Assembly: GCA_028279185.1 (NCBI GenBank) | Contig: JANQSS010000068.1 | Span: forward strand, 1 to 64,000 | Direction of reading: 5' to 3' | Source of the DNA: Saprospiraceae bacterium | Lineage (GTDB): Bacteria; Bacteroidota; Bacteroidia; Chitinophagales; Saprospiraceae | DNA length: 64,000 nt | Shown: positions 1 through 8,601 of the stretch, piece after piece | Layout of the letters: each line of letters starts with the position of its first letter | Position numbering within the stretch: position 1 is the first letter of the stretch | Position numbers and translations under genes: made by a program | The notes under the pieces: generated by a model | What the model was told of the DNA's origin: nothing | Seen by the model: the letters and a program-made list of their open reading frames with translations, nothing else | Database searches by the model: none

Positions 1-1018
1 ATTCATCCAACCCAACAGTAATTGTATCTTTTGCCTTGGTCGATTCTCCAAATCGAGCGCCTTCAAACCCAGTTGCTATAACAGTCACACAGAGTCTATC
101 TTTCAATCCCTCATCCGTGCAATTACCCCATATTAAATCTGTTCCATATCCCGCTTCCTCCTGAACGTAATTCGTTATTTCAAATATTTCGTCCATTGTT
201 ACTTCACGCGTTCCAGATGTAATATTTAATAATATATGGCGTGCTCCCCGAATATCATTTTCTTCTAATAAAGGTGAGCTTAACGCTTCCTCGACCGCAT
301 TTTTGGCCCGTTCTTCTCCTTCTGCTGTCGCTGTACCCATGATCGCCACCCCACTTTCGCGCATGACAGTATTGACATCTTCAAAATCTACATTGACATA
401 TCCAGGTACAGTAATAATTTCTGCAATTCCTTTGGCGGCTGTTGTCAATATATTATCAGCCTTCGAAAATGCCTCTGACAAAACGAGGTTTCCATGAATT
501 TCTCGCAATTTATCATTGGATACAACAATCAGGGCGTCAACATTCTTTTTCATTTCCTCAAGCCCCTCAGCCGCCTGCGATTCTCGTTTACGTCCTTCGA
601 ATGTAAAAGGTACTGTAACAATTCCAACAGTTAATATTCCCAACTCACGTGCCGTCTGTGCTATTATCGGAGCGGCACCAGTACCTGTACCACCACCCAT
701 GCCTGCCGTAATAAACAACATTTTTGTTGTGTCTTCCAAAAATTGGCGTACATCTTCAATGGATTCAATGCATGCCTGTTTACCCACAGATGGTTTGGAT
801 CCTGCCCCTCGACCTTCTGTAAGCAGCGGCCCTAATTGGATTTTAGTTGGGACCGGGCTTGATTCGATACTCTGGTTATCTGTATTGCAGATGGCAAAAT
901 CCACACCTACAATTCCTTGTCGAAACATGTGCGAAACAGCGTTGCTACCGCCGCCACCGACGCCGATCACTTTAATAATCGATTTTTTCTCCTTAGGTAT
1001 ATCAAATTCAAAAGGCAT
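1..1018 (-). CDS. ftsZ: Cell division GTPase FtsZ (3' end outside window)
   Basis: Tubulin-like GTPase that polymerises into the Z-ring at mid-cell. About 339 residues are visible from the ATG at 1016-1018; the C-terminal linker and tail lie beyond the left edge. The glycine-rich GGGTGTG GTP-binding loop is at about residues 108-114, and the T7 catalytic loop NVDFED at about 209-214 completes the active site of the next subunit. The N-terminus (IKVIGVGGGGSNAV) is typical of the family. It is the last gene of the minus-strand dcw cluster, separated from ftsA by about 160 bp, so an extra local promoter is possible, but no clear TAnnTTTG box was found there. Identification is secure. Confidence 0.97.
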   Translation of the reverse strand, partial: MPFEFDIPKEKKSIIKVIGVGGGGSNAVSHMFRQGIVGVDFAICNTDNQSIESSPVPTKIQLGPLLTEGRGAGSKPSVGKQACIESIEDVRQFLEDTTKMLFITAGMGGGTGTGAAPIIAQTARELGILTVGIVTVPFTFEGRKRESQAAEGLEEMKKNVDALIVVSNDKLREIHGNLVLSEAFSKADNILTTAAKGIAEIITVPGYVNVDFEDVNTVMRESGVAIMGTATAEGEERAKNAVEEALSSPLLEENDIRGARHILLNITSGTREVTMDEIFEITNYVQEEAGYGTDLIWGNCTDEGLKDRLCVTVIATGFEGARFGESTKAKDTITVGLDE

Positions 1019-1179
1019 AGTACTTGGTTTAAAAAATGAAGTGAGTGGCGTTAGAAGTTTAATTTATAATGCTTTCCTACACAGCCCACAAGATAGTTAC
1101 TTATTTATATATATTAAAAATAATTATATGTAAAAATGTTCTTTCTAACAAAAAAATACTGTTTTCGTGTCAGTGCGGG

Positions 1180-2559
1180 TTAAAGCTCCTGATCTGCCGT
1201 GGCTTCGAAAAATCCTCTCGTTTTTTGGAATATTTTATCGAACCAACTTGGTCCACTTTTATCTCTTACCAGCTCCCAAGTATTACGCTCTTTTGAAGAG
1301 TCCTTGCGATTACCTGGATTGACAACTTCCACATCGATATCACCTCGTTTTCGTGGAGGAATTGTTTTTTCCAGTTCATTGATCGCATGTGTCATTAAGC
1401 CTACGGAAGTTGAAAAAATCGGTGAATTTAACTGTTCATTGTAGCCGTGAGCCAAATCTTCCGTCGGCAATCCAATCCTTGATGACATCCCTGTATGATA
1501 TTGCGCCAGTAAATGCACATCTTTAAGGAGTGCGCCTCCACCTGTGAGAACTATACCGCCAATTAATTTATTTTCATATCCACTGCGGTTGATTTCACAG
1601 CACACATAGTCCAAAATTTCCTCAACACGTGCTTGAATTATTCGAGATAAATTCTTCTCAGAAATTTCTTTAGAATCACGGCCGCGAATTCCAGGTATGG
1701 TAATTATCCTATTATCAACAATTTCGTCTGCCAAAGCCGATCCAAACTTAACCTTAAGCTTTTCAGCCTGGTCATTCATTACCGTACAGCCTTCTTTAAT
1801 GTCCTTTGTAATAATATTTCCTCCAAAAGGTATGACAGCCGTATGTCGAATGATTCCTTCATATATTATTGTAAGATCGGTTGTACCACCACCAATGTCT
1901 ACAAGCGCTACACCTGCCTCCATTTCTTCTTCGCTTAATACGGCCGACGCGGAGGCTATCGGTTCTAGTGTCATGTCAGCCACATCAAGTCCAGCCTTTT
2001 CGACACACCGATGAATATTATTAAATGCAGCGATTTGGCCGGTGATAATATGAAAATTAGCTTCTAATCGATTTCCTGACATTCCGATGGGATCTATTAT
2101 TCCTTGTTCGTCATCGACGGTATATTCTTGTGGAATAACATGTAATATCTTTACGCCCGGCCCAAGGGAAAGTTTATGCACATCGCCAAATAATTTATTT
2201 ATATCTGACTTATTTATTTCCGTTTCGGGATGATGTCGAATTAAATTCCCACGGTGCTGCATGCTTTTTATGTGTTGGCCAGCAATGCCTACATGTACAT
2301 CCTCTATTTTTATTTTTGAATTCCTGGCTGCAATTTCGATTGCATCGCGAATAGCCTTCACCGTTTTGTCAATATTGCTCACCACACCGCGCAACACACC
2401 TGTAGACTCGACCTTTCCGACGCCCAAGATTTCGATTTTCTCATATTCGTTCTTTCGACCTACGATGGCACAAATTTTAGTTGTGCCGATATCCAGCGCA
2501 ACAACCGCATCTCCGTGTTTGTACGTTTTCTTATTCATATTCTTTGAATTTAAGATCAT
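1180..2559 (-). CDS. ftsA: Cell division protein FtsA
   Basis: Actin-like ATPase that tethers FtsZ filaments to the inner membrane. The 459-residue product has the phosphate-1 motif ALDIGTTKICAIVG near the N-terminus, the phosphate-2 motif LVDIGGGTTDLTI in the middle and the adenosine motif IVLTGGGALL in the last third. The C-terminus (SWFDKIFQKTRGFFEA) can form the amphipathic membrane-targeting helix. The start is uncertain: ATG at 2559 or, seven codons in, ATG at 2538; the conserved core begins shortly after both. It follows ftsQ by 14 bp, as in many dcw clusters. The identity is firm. Confidence 0.96.
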   Translation of the reverse strand: MILNSKNMNKKTYKHGDAVVALDIGTTKICAIVGRKNEYEKIEILGVGKVESTGVLRGVVSNIDKTVKAIRDAIEIAARNSKIKIEDVHVGIAGQHIKSMQHRGNLIRHHPETEINKSDINKLFGDVHKLSLGPGVKILHVIPQEYTVDDEQGIIDPIGMSGNRLEANFHIITGQIAAFNNIHRCVEKAGLDVADMTLEPIASASAVLSEEEMEAGVALVDIGGGTTDLTIIYEGIIRHTAVIPFGGNIITKDIKEGCTVMNDQAEKLKVKFGSALADEIVDNRIITIPGIRGRDSKEISEKNLSRIIQARVEEILDYVCCEINRSGYENKLIGGIVLTGGGALLKDVHLLAQYHTGMSSRIGLPTEDLAHGYNEQLNSPIFSTSVGLMTHAINELEKTIPPRKRGDIDVEVVNPGNRKDSSKERNTWELVRDKSGPSWFDKIFQKTRGFFEATADQEL

Positions 2560-2573
2560 GTCGATTATTCTAT

Positions 2574-3353
2574 TCAGGTATTAATTTTATCGCAAACCAC
2601 TTGTCCTCGGAATCGCACGTCAATAATCGCGCATTCGCTCCAACGACCTTTGCCTATTTGCTTCTTATAAAAAATTTGCAGATTCTTCAATTTTTCATCC
2701 AGGTATTCCGTCGTTCCTAAACGTATTCGTTCCTTACCAATGAGAGGTATCAGGGTATACGTTTTATTTTTATGCGCAATAATTTGATCGATAAGTGCTT
2801 TATTAAAATCAGTATTGTTTATTTTATTAACAAGCAACAGAATATCCTGTTTTTTCTTTTCCGTAAGTTCAAGATCTATGTCATTATCCATTATCACAAT
2901 TGGCAGTCTAGCTGAATATTGCTTGGACAATGGAACAAGGGCACCCTCCTTGTCCAGATATAGAGTCTGGTTTATCGTCTTCAAGCGAACAATAGGTGTT
3001 CGTTCTTTGACTTCAATTTTCAGCAAACCATGTTTATCCAAATAGACCTCAGCATTTTGCACATATGGGTTTTCATTGAATAATTTCTCAACATAATTAA
3101 TGTCAATAAACTCGATAGGTACATTTACCAAATTCGAACCGAACTCTTTATTCAATATAGAAGTCAAATATGCTCGATCAATTAGCTGCTCTTCTAATTC
3201 GCCTTTTAACTCTATTGAAAGTCCCATTACCACACCCTTGTGACGATAATTAACTGCCGAAACAGTAAGCGTAACAAACGCCACAAGCAACAGTAGCTGT
3301 GTCATTCGTCGTACGGTTTTTGATACTTTTATATTTTTAATTCTATCCAGCAC
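2574..3353 (-). CDS. ftsQ: Cell division protein FtsQ (divisome, POTRA-type)
   Basis: Bitopic divisome protein linking early and late division proteins. The 259-residue product has a short basic cytoplasmic N-terminus, one membrane segment at about residues 18-34 (LLLLVAFVTLTV) and a periplasmic part whose first half resembles a POTRA domain, with the conserved stretch ENPYVQNAEVYLDKHGLLKIEVKERTPI at about 94-121. Sequence conservation in FtsQ is low, so the call rests on this pattern plus position between murG and ftsA. Only 26 bp separate it from murG, where murC would normally lie. Confidence 0.88.
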   Translation of the reverse strand: MLDRIKNIKVSKTVRRMTQLLLLVAFVTLTVSAVNYRHKGVVMGLSIELKGELEEQLIDRAYLTSILNKEFGSNLVNVPIEFIDINYVEKLFNENPYVQNAEVYLDKHGLLKIEVKERTPIVRLKTINQTLYLDKEGALVPLSKQYSARLPIVIMDNDIDLELTEKKKQDILLLVNKINNTDFNKALIDQIIAHKNKTYTLIPLIGKERIRLGTTEYLDEKLKNLQIFYKKQIGKGRWSECAIIDVRFRGQVVCDKINT

Positions 3354-3379
3354 AATAGTCGATGTCTATCGATTTTTAA

Positions 3380-4480
3380 TTAGCTATTTTTCTTCTGTAA
3401 TGTCAAAATTTCATTCACAATAAATCTGGTGGCCTCCGGCTTGGCCGTCTTAGACATGTTATTTGCCAAATCACGTTTTCGGTTTTCATCATTCAATAAT
3501 TTTACGACTTGGGCAAATAATTCATTTTCCACATGTTGATCGCGGATCATAATTGCAGCATTCAAGTCAACTAACGCCTGCGCATTTTTGGTTTGATGGT
3601 CTTCAGCCACATTGGGTGAAGGCACCAGGATTGCGGGTTTTCCAACAAGTCCCAACTCTGAAATAGTCAATGCTCCAGCACGCGCTATTATGACATCAGC
3701 TACTGCATATGCCAAATCCATACGTTCGATAAAAGGAACCATCTTTACATTTTCTAATTGACCCATTTGATTTTGCTTCAACCTCTCGTAATACAGTTTG
3801 CCTGTTTGCCAAATAAAAAATATATCCGGATTCTCCCTAAACACATCATATGCTTTTAATGCCGCCTCGTTTAGTGACCTAGCACCCAAACTTCCTCCTG
3901 TCATCAATACTGTTTTTTGATTATGACCTCGATCGAAAAAGCCAATAGCTTCCTCTTTTTTAGTATTGATTTGGTGCAAGTCGGCTCGTACAGGATTCCC
4001 TGTAAGAACCAATTTGGTCTTTGGAAAATACTTTTCCATTTGGGTGTATGCTACACAAATTTTATCCACATGCTTCGCTAATAATCTATTCGTAATCCCT
4101 GCATGCGAATTTTGCTCCTGTATGACAGTTGGAATGCCGTAGAGGGCGGCAACCCTGAGCGTTGGTCCGCTCGCATAACCCCCAACACCAATAACGACAT
4201 CTGGCTTAAAAGTCCATATGATACGACCAGCCTTGATTAAACTATGAATAAGTTTAATCGGAACCACCAGATTTTTCAAAGAACGTTTTCTTTGGATACC
4301 ACTTATCCAAAGACCCTTTATTTTATATCCTGATTTTGGTACGCGATCCATTTCCATACGATCTTTTGCACCAACAAACAAGATTTCTACATTTTCAATT
4401 CTCTTTTTTATTTCATCCGCTATCGCTATAGCAGGATATATATGTCCTCCTGTACCCCCTCCGCTAATTATTATTTTCAT
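3380..4480 (-). CDS. murG: UDP-GlcNAc:undecaprenyl-pyrophosphoryl-MurNAc-pentapeptide GlcNAc transferase MurG
   Basis: Peripheral membrane GT28 glycosyltransferase that turns lipid I into lipid II. The 366-residue length is normal. Diagnostic motifs are the N-terminal GGGTGGHIYPA loop at about residues 7-17, the second glycine loop MTGGSLGARSLNE, and the UDP-GlcNAc-binding region ARAGALTISELGLVGKPAILVPSP. It overlaps the 3' end of ftsW by 17 bp, pointing to translational coupling. The downstream neighbour is ftsQ with no murC between them. Confidence 0.97.
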   Translation of the reverse strand: MKIIISGGGTGGHIYPAIAIADEIKKRIENVEILFVGAKDRMEMDRVPKSGYKIKGLWISGIQRKRSLKNLVVPIKLIHSLIKAGRIIWTFKPDVVIGVGGYASGPTLRVAALYGIPTVIQEQNSHAGITNRLLAKHVDKICVAYTQMEKYFPKTKLVLTGNPVRADLHQINTKKEEAIGFFDRGHNQKTVLMTGGSLGARSLNEAALKAYDVFRENPDIFFIWQTGKLYYERLKQNQMGQLENVKMVPFIERMDLAYAVADVIIARAGALTISELGLVGKPAILVPSPNVAEDHQTKNAQALVDLNAAIMIRDQHVENELFAQVVKLLNDENRKRDLANNMSKTAKPEATRFIVNEILTLQKKNS

Positions 4481-5651
4481 AAGTTGTTTGCCCTCTCTGG
4501 TTTTCCTCTAATACTGCTTTTTTATCCAAATACCCACTTACGCTCAGAATCATACCAAACGCTATGCAGGTAAACAAGAGGGACGTACCACCCATACTTA
4601 TCATGGGCAATGTGAGTCCGGTGACCGGTACTAAATCAACCGAAACCGCTATATTAAGGTAAGCTTGGATAACAATATTAAAAGCAAGTCCAATTGCTAA
4701 CATTGCTCCAAAAGCTTTTGGAAATTTCGTAACAATAGCCGTACAGCGAATCAACAAATACGTGTATAAACCAATGACTAACAAGGCACCAATTAATCCA
4801 TACTCTTCACATATAATGGCATAAATAAAATCCGCATACGGTGATGGAAGAAAATTACGTTGAACACTATTACCCGGGCCAACGCCGAACCATTCTCCAT
4901 TTGCGATAGCTATTTTTGCCTGCTGTACTTGGTATACTGTTTCATCCGTTCCGAAAAAGGATAAAACACGAGAAATCCACGTATCAACACGGATAGATTC
5001 TGGAAATATGGTTCCAAGTAACATGAGTAGAATAAATCCAACCAAGGTCACGGCAATCAATAGAAGAATCAGCTTTATATTCACTCTTCCGACAATCATC
5101 ATGAGCGTACATGTTAAAAACAGCATCATAGCCGTGGATAGATCCGCCGGTGCAATCAACAAACAGACAAGTACAACGGGAACGATTATAGGGACGAAGG
5201 CTTGATTAAATGTTTTTATTACATCTTGCTTTATGGAAATCATTCTGGCCACATATGTAATCAAAGCCAACTTCGCAAAATCAGATGTTTGAAATGTTTG
5301 TCCAACAAACGGTATTTCAATCCATCGCCTGGCACTATTTAGTTCAACACCAAAAAAATAAGTATACAAGAGTAACGGCAGTGTTACAATTAGCATTATT
5401 GGTGCCCACTTACTAAATTTGGTATACGTTGTCTGTGCACAAAAATACGTCAAGAAGCCACCCATAATCAGAAATACTATCTGCTTTATTAAGAAGAATT
5501 CAGTATTTCCACCTCGTGATCTATAGGCCAACGTACCACTGGAGCTATAAACTGCCAGCAACGAAAAACCGGCAAGCAGCAGCCAAACGAACCACAATCC
5601 GCGGTCGCCGTGCAGGTTTTTGTACAATTTTATACCTAACGCTCTAGACAT
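4464..5651 (-). CDS. ftsW: Lipid II polymerase FtsW (SEDS family)
   Basis: Polytopic SEDS-family peptidoglycan glycosyltransferase of the divisome, working with FtsI. The 395-residue product has about ten hydrophobic segments. Family signatures are visible: NSARRWIEIPFVGQTFQTSDFAK in the first half, the acidic region PADLSTAMM and the C-terminal PVTGLTLPMISMGGTSLL. Its start at 5651 directly abuts the mraY stop at 5652, leaving no room for murD, which sits here in most dcw clusters. The 3' end overlaps murG. Confidence 0.96.
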   Translation of the reverse strand: MSRALGIKLYKNLHGDRGLWFVWLLLAGFSLLAVYSSSGTLAYRSRGGNTEFFLIKQIVFLIMGGFLTYFCAQTTYTKFSKWAPIMLIVTLPLLLYTYFFGVELNSARRWIEIPFVGQTFQTSDFAKLALITYVARMISIKQDVIKTFNQAFVPIIVPVVLVCLLIAPADLSTAMMLFLTCTLMMIVGRVNIKLILLLIAVTLVGFILLMLLGTIFPESIRVDTWISRVLSFFGTDETVYQVQQAKIAIANGEWFGVGPGNSVQRNFLPSPYADFIYAIICEEYGLIGALLVIGLYTYLLIRCTAIVTKFPKAFGAMLAIGLAFNIVIQAYLNIAVSVDLVPVTGLTLPMISMGGTSLLFTCIAFGMILSVSGYLDKKAVLEENQRGQTTYENNN

Positions 5652-6905
5652 TTATCTAATTTTCAATGTGATCACAGTCATGACGGCTAATAAAATTCCA
5701 ACAATCCAAAATCGTGTTACGATCTTTGACTCGTGCATCCCTAGTTTTTGATAGTGGTGATGTAATGGCGACATTAAAAAAACCCTTCGTCCTTCACCAT
5801 ATTTTTTTCTAGTATACTTAAACCAAAATACCTGAATGATAACGCTTAAGTTTTCAACTAAAAATATTCCACATAAAATAGGTATCAACAACTCTTTACG
5901 GAGCAATACAGCCATAGCTGCGATTATTCCACCTAAAGCAAGAGATCCTGTATCTCCCATAAATACTTTTGCCGGATATGAATTGTACCACAAAAAGCCA
6001 ATACATGTTCCGATGAAACAAGCGGAGAAAATCACAATTTCTTCAGAAAACGGGATGTATAAAATATCCAGATATTCTGAAAAAAGAGCATGACCAGACA
6101 CATAAGCAAAAATACCAAGAGTAGCCCCAATGATTGCTGAAGTTCCAGCCGCTAATCCATCTAAACCATCCGTCAAATTTGCTGCGTTTGATACAGCCGT
6201 TATAATAAAAATGACAAGTGGAATAAATAAAATCCAAACCCACGTGGATGCGTTTTCCCCTAGAAAGAATAAAAAGTCATCGTAACCCATTGTATTTCCT
6301 TTTACAAATGGTACGTTCGTCAACTGCGATTTAACGTGAGCATACGTTCGTTGGATGCCCTGTGCATCGCGTTGGACAACTTCCTTCACGATTACTAATC
6401 CATGTTGTTTTGCTTGAGCCAATTCAACACGGACGATAACGTCCTGATGAAATAGCATCGTTAAGCCAACAACTAGCCCTAAAACAAATTGTCCCAACAC
6501 TTTAAATCGCCCTTTTAATCCTCTTTTGTCCTTTCGAAAGACTTTTATATAGTCATCGACAAATCCGATTGCTGCCATCCACAACGTTGCGAATAGCAAT
6601 AGTTGGATATATACATTGTCCAGTCTTGCCAAAAGAAGGCATGGAATAACGATACCCATTACGATCATTATCCCACCCATTGTAGGCGTTTTGGCTTTCA
6701 TTTTCTCACCGGCTAATCCGAGAGATCGTTGAGCCTCATTAATCTGCAAACTTTTCAAATAACTTATGATGCGTTTTCCAAACAGCATCGTAATAACTAA
6801 AGAGAGTACTATAGCCAGTCCTGCTCTGAAGGTTATATATTTAAACAAACCTGCACCAGGCAGATCCATTTGGGATTCTAATAAATCAAATAAGTAATAC
6901 AGCAT
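5652..6905 (-). CDS. mraY: Phospho-MurNAc-pentapeptide transferase MraY
   Basis: Integral membrane enzyme that makes lipid I from UDP-MurNAc-pentapeptide and undecaprenyl phosphate. The 417-residue product contains the Mg-binding and active-site motifs [36 protein letters not shown] and the histidine loop [10 protein letters not shown]. It is longer than proteobacterial MraY because of an insert at about residues 160-215 after the third to fourth membrane helices; such an insert is common in Bacteroidota (recalled, not checked). It follows murE after a 155-bp gap that holds a stable inverted repeat. Confidence 0.97.
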   Translation of the reverse strand: MLYYLFDLLESQMDLPGAGLFKYITFRAGLAIVLSLVITMLFGKRIISYLKSLQINEAQRSLGLAGEKMKAKTPTMGGIMIVMGIVIPCLLLARLDNVYIQLLLFATLWMAAIGFVDDYIKVFRKDKRGLKGRFKVLGQFVLGLVVGLTMLFHQDVIVRVELAQAKQHGLVIVKEVVQRDAQGIQRTYAHVKSQLTNVPFVKGNTMGYDDFLFFLGENASTWVWILFIPLVIFIITAVSNAANLTDGLDGLAAGTSAIIGATLGIFAYVSGHALFSEYLDILYIPFSEEIVIFSACFIGTCIGFLWYNSYPAKVFMGDTGSLALGGIIAAMAVLLRKELLIPILCGIFLVENLSVIIQVFWFKYTRKKYGEGRRVFLMSPLHHHYQKLGMHESKIVTRFWIVGILLAVMTVITLKIR

Positions 6906-6933
6906 ACTTTCTCAAAATCATAATTAACAGAGA

Positions 6934-6988
6934 GCAGCGAGTATGACGAGTCAGAGCCAACCAAAATTCGTCAACGCCTCCTCGCTGC
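6934..6988. promoter_or_regulatory. Two-step hairpin between murE and mraY
   Basis: Outer arms GCAGCGAG (6934-6941) and CTCGCTGC (6981-6988) are perfectly complementary, and so are the inner arms TGACGA (6944-6949) and TCGTCA (6968-6973). They fold into a nested hairpin on either strand. No T-run follows it on the minus (operon) strand, so it is not a normal intrinsic terminator. It lies in the largest internal gap of the dcw cluster, about 30 bp upstream of the mraY start. Function is unknown: an mRNA processing or attenuation site is possible. Confidence 0.5.
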
Positions 6989-7060
6989 ATCTGCTAAACC
7001 AATCTGAAATAGAATAAAAAAACCTACTTCTTTCAAAGCGCTACTTGTTATCGAATGCCT

Positions 7061-8524
7061 TTAAGAAGGCACTATCGACAAGTATTGCTGTAGCACTTGT
7101 TTATCATCGAAAGGGAACTTTTCCCCTTTTATTTCTTGATATTTTTCATGACCCTTGCCTGCAACTAAAATAATATCACCGTTTTTTGCCAATTGACAGG
7201 CTAATTTTATAGCCTCCTCCCTATCGACAATTTTGAACGTTTTATTTTGATCCCTCACTGCTATTCCTGCATACATCTCGTTAACTATTTCCTGTGGATC
7301 TTCTGATCGTGGGTTATCCGAAGTCAGGATAACAAGTTCACTATTTTCTGAGGCTATTTTCGCCATTAAAGGTCTCTTTCCTTTATCACGATCTCCTCCA
7401 CAACCCACAACTGTAATTGTGGTTGTCTGTTTTTTTTGTAATTCATTAATTGCCCTCAACACATTGGCTAAAGCATCTGGCGTATGTGCATAATCAACAA
7501 TTGCTATAACCCCTTCGGCACTCCTAATTTGATCAAATCGACCTTCAGCACCCCTTAATGTGCTCCATTTTTCGAGTAATTCGTCTTCGCTAAATCCAAG
7601 ACACTCGAATACACCATATGTAGCCAAGAGATTTTGTGCGTTATACGCTCCTGATATTTGAAAGGATATTTCTTTTCCATTTAACTGCATCGTTAAACCA
7701 TGAATCGAATTTTCAATCACCCGACCATGGATATCACCAAATGAGCGAAGTCCATATGTTCGAATTTTGGCAGCACAATTTTGAACCATATAATCGGCGT
7801 GTTTGTCATCCTTGCAAATAATTGCGGAACTCGTCTTATCCAACCGATCAAAAAGCAACTTCTTTGCATCGATGTAGGACTTAAAATCACCATGATAGTC
7901 AAGATGATCTCTGGTTACATTTGTGAATACTCCAATATCAAACGGCAATCCTTTTAGGCGATTTTGATCAAGTGCATGAGAGCTAACTTCCATAAACACA
8001 AATGCGCATCCCGCATCTTTCATTTCTCGCAATCGAGCATACAATTGAATAAAGTCTGGTGTTGTATGTGTTGCTTTCAATCGTTGGGCTCCTATTCGAA
8101 CTTCAACGGTGCTAAATAAACCTGCTTTATAGCCAAGCTTTTGAGCAAGCTGAAAACATAAGGTGGCCACCGTCGTTTTTCCATTTGTGCCGGTGATGCC
8201 TATTATCTGCATACCTCCAACTGGATTATCAAAATAGTTTCTGGCAATGTATGCCATGGAATTATTAGACGACGCCACTTTTAGATAGCAAACATCAGGA
8301 CTCATATCGTTTGGCAGTGATTCGCACAATATAGCCGCAGCTCCCCTATCAATGGCTTGCTGAATAAAATCGTGGCCATCTTGGGATGTACCGGCTATAG
8401 CGGCAAAGAGAAAATTAGCTTTCACTTTTCTCGAATCTATTGCCAGACCTGCAATTGGTATTGCAATCGATCCCTCCACCTCTATCAAATTAATGCCTTT
8501 TAATATATCACTTAGCAGAGTCAT
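7061..8524 (-). CDS. murE: UDP-MurNAc-L-Ala-D-Glu:meso-DAP ligase MurE
   Basis: Cytoplasmic Mur ligase that adds the third amino acid to the peptidoglycan stem peptide. The 487-residue product has the ATP-binding loop GTNGKT at about residues 112-117, the FMEVSSHALDQ region, the candidate carbamylated lysine near 221 (DAKKLLFD), and DNPR at about 403-406. DNPR is the substrate signature for meso-diaminopimelate, rather than the lysine-type motif. This predicts a DAP-type wall. Position between ftsI and mraY is standard. It is followed by the hairpin gap. Confidence 0.97.
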   Translation of the reverse strand: MTLLSDILKGINLIEVEGSIAIPIAGLAIDSRKVKANFLFAAIAGTSQDGHDFIQQAIDRGAAAILCESLPNDMSPDVCYLKVASSNNSMAYIARNYFDNPVGGMQIIGITGTNGKTTVATLCFQLAQKLGYKAGLFSTVEVRIGAQRLKATHTTPDFIQLYARLREMKDAGCAFVFMEVSSHALDQNRLKGLPFDIGVFTNVTRDHLDYHGDFKSYIDAKKLLFDRLDKTSSAIICKDDKHADYMVQNCAAKIRTYGLRSFGDIHGRVIENSIHGLTMQLNGKEISFQISGAYNAQNLLATYGVFECLGFSEDELLEKWSTLRGAEGRFDQIRSAEGVIAIVDYAHTPDALANVLRAINELQKKQTTTITVVGCGGDRDKGKRPLMAKIASENSELVILTSDNPRSEDPQEIVNEMYAGIAVRDQNKTFKIVDREEAIKLACQLAKNGDIILVAGKGHEKYQEIKGEKFPFDDKQVLQQYLSIVPS

Positions 8525-8601
8525 AAAATGTCAAAGAACTTTATATATCTACTTGGTAATTATTTAATAATCACCAAAAAAAATTATAATTTGAAGTTCA
8601 T

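Noticed and set aside
516-1133. 205-codon plus-strand ORF opposite ftsZ
   Set aside because: It is the antisense shadow of conserved FtsZ codons; its product has low-complexity content and no motif.
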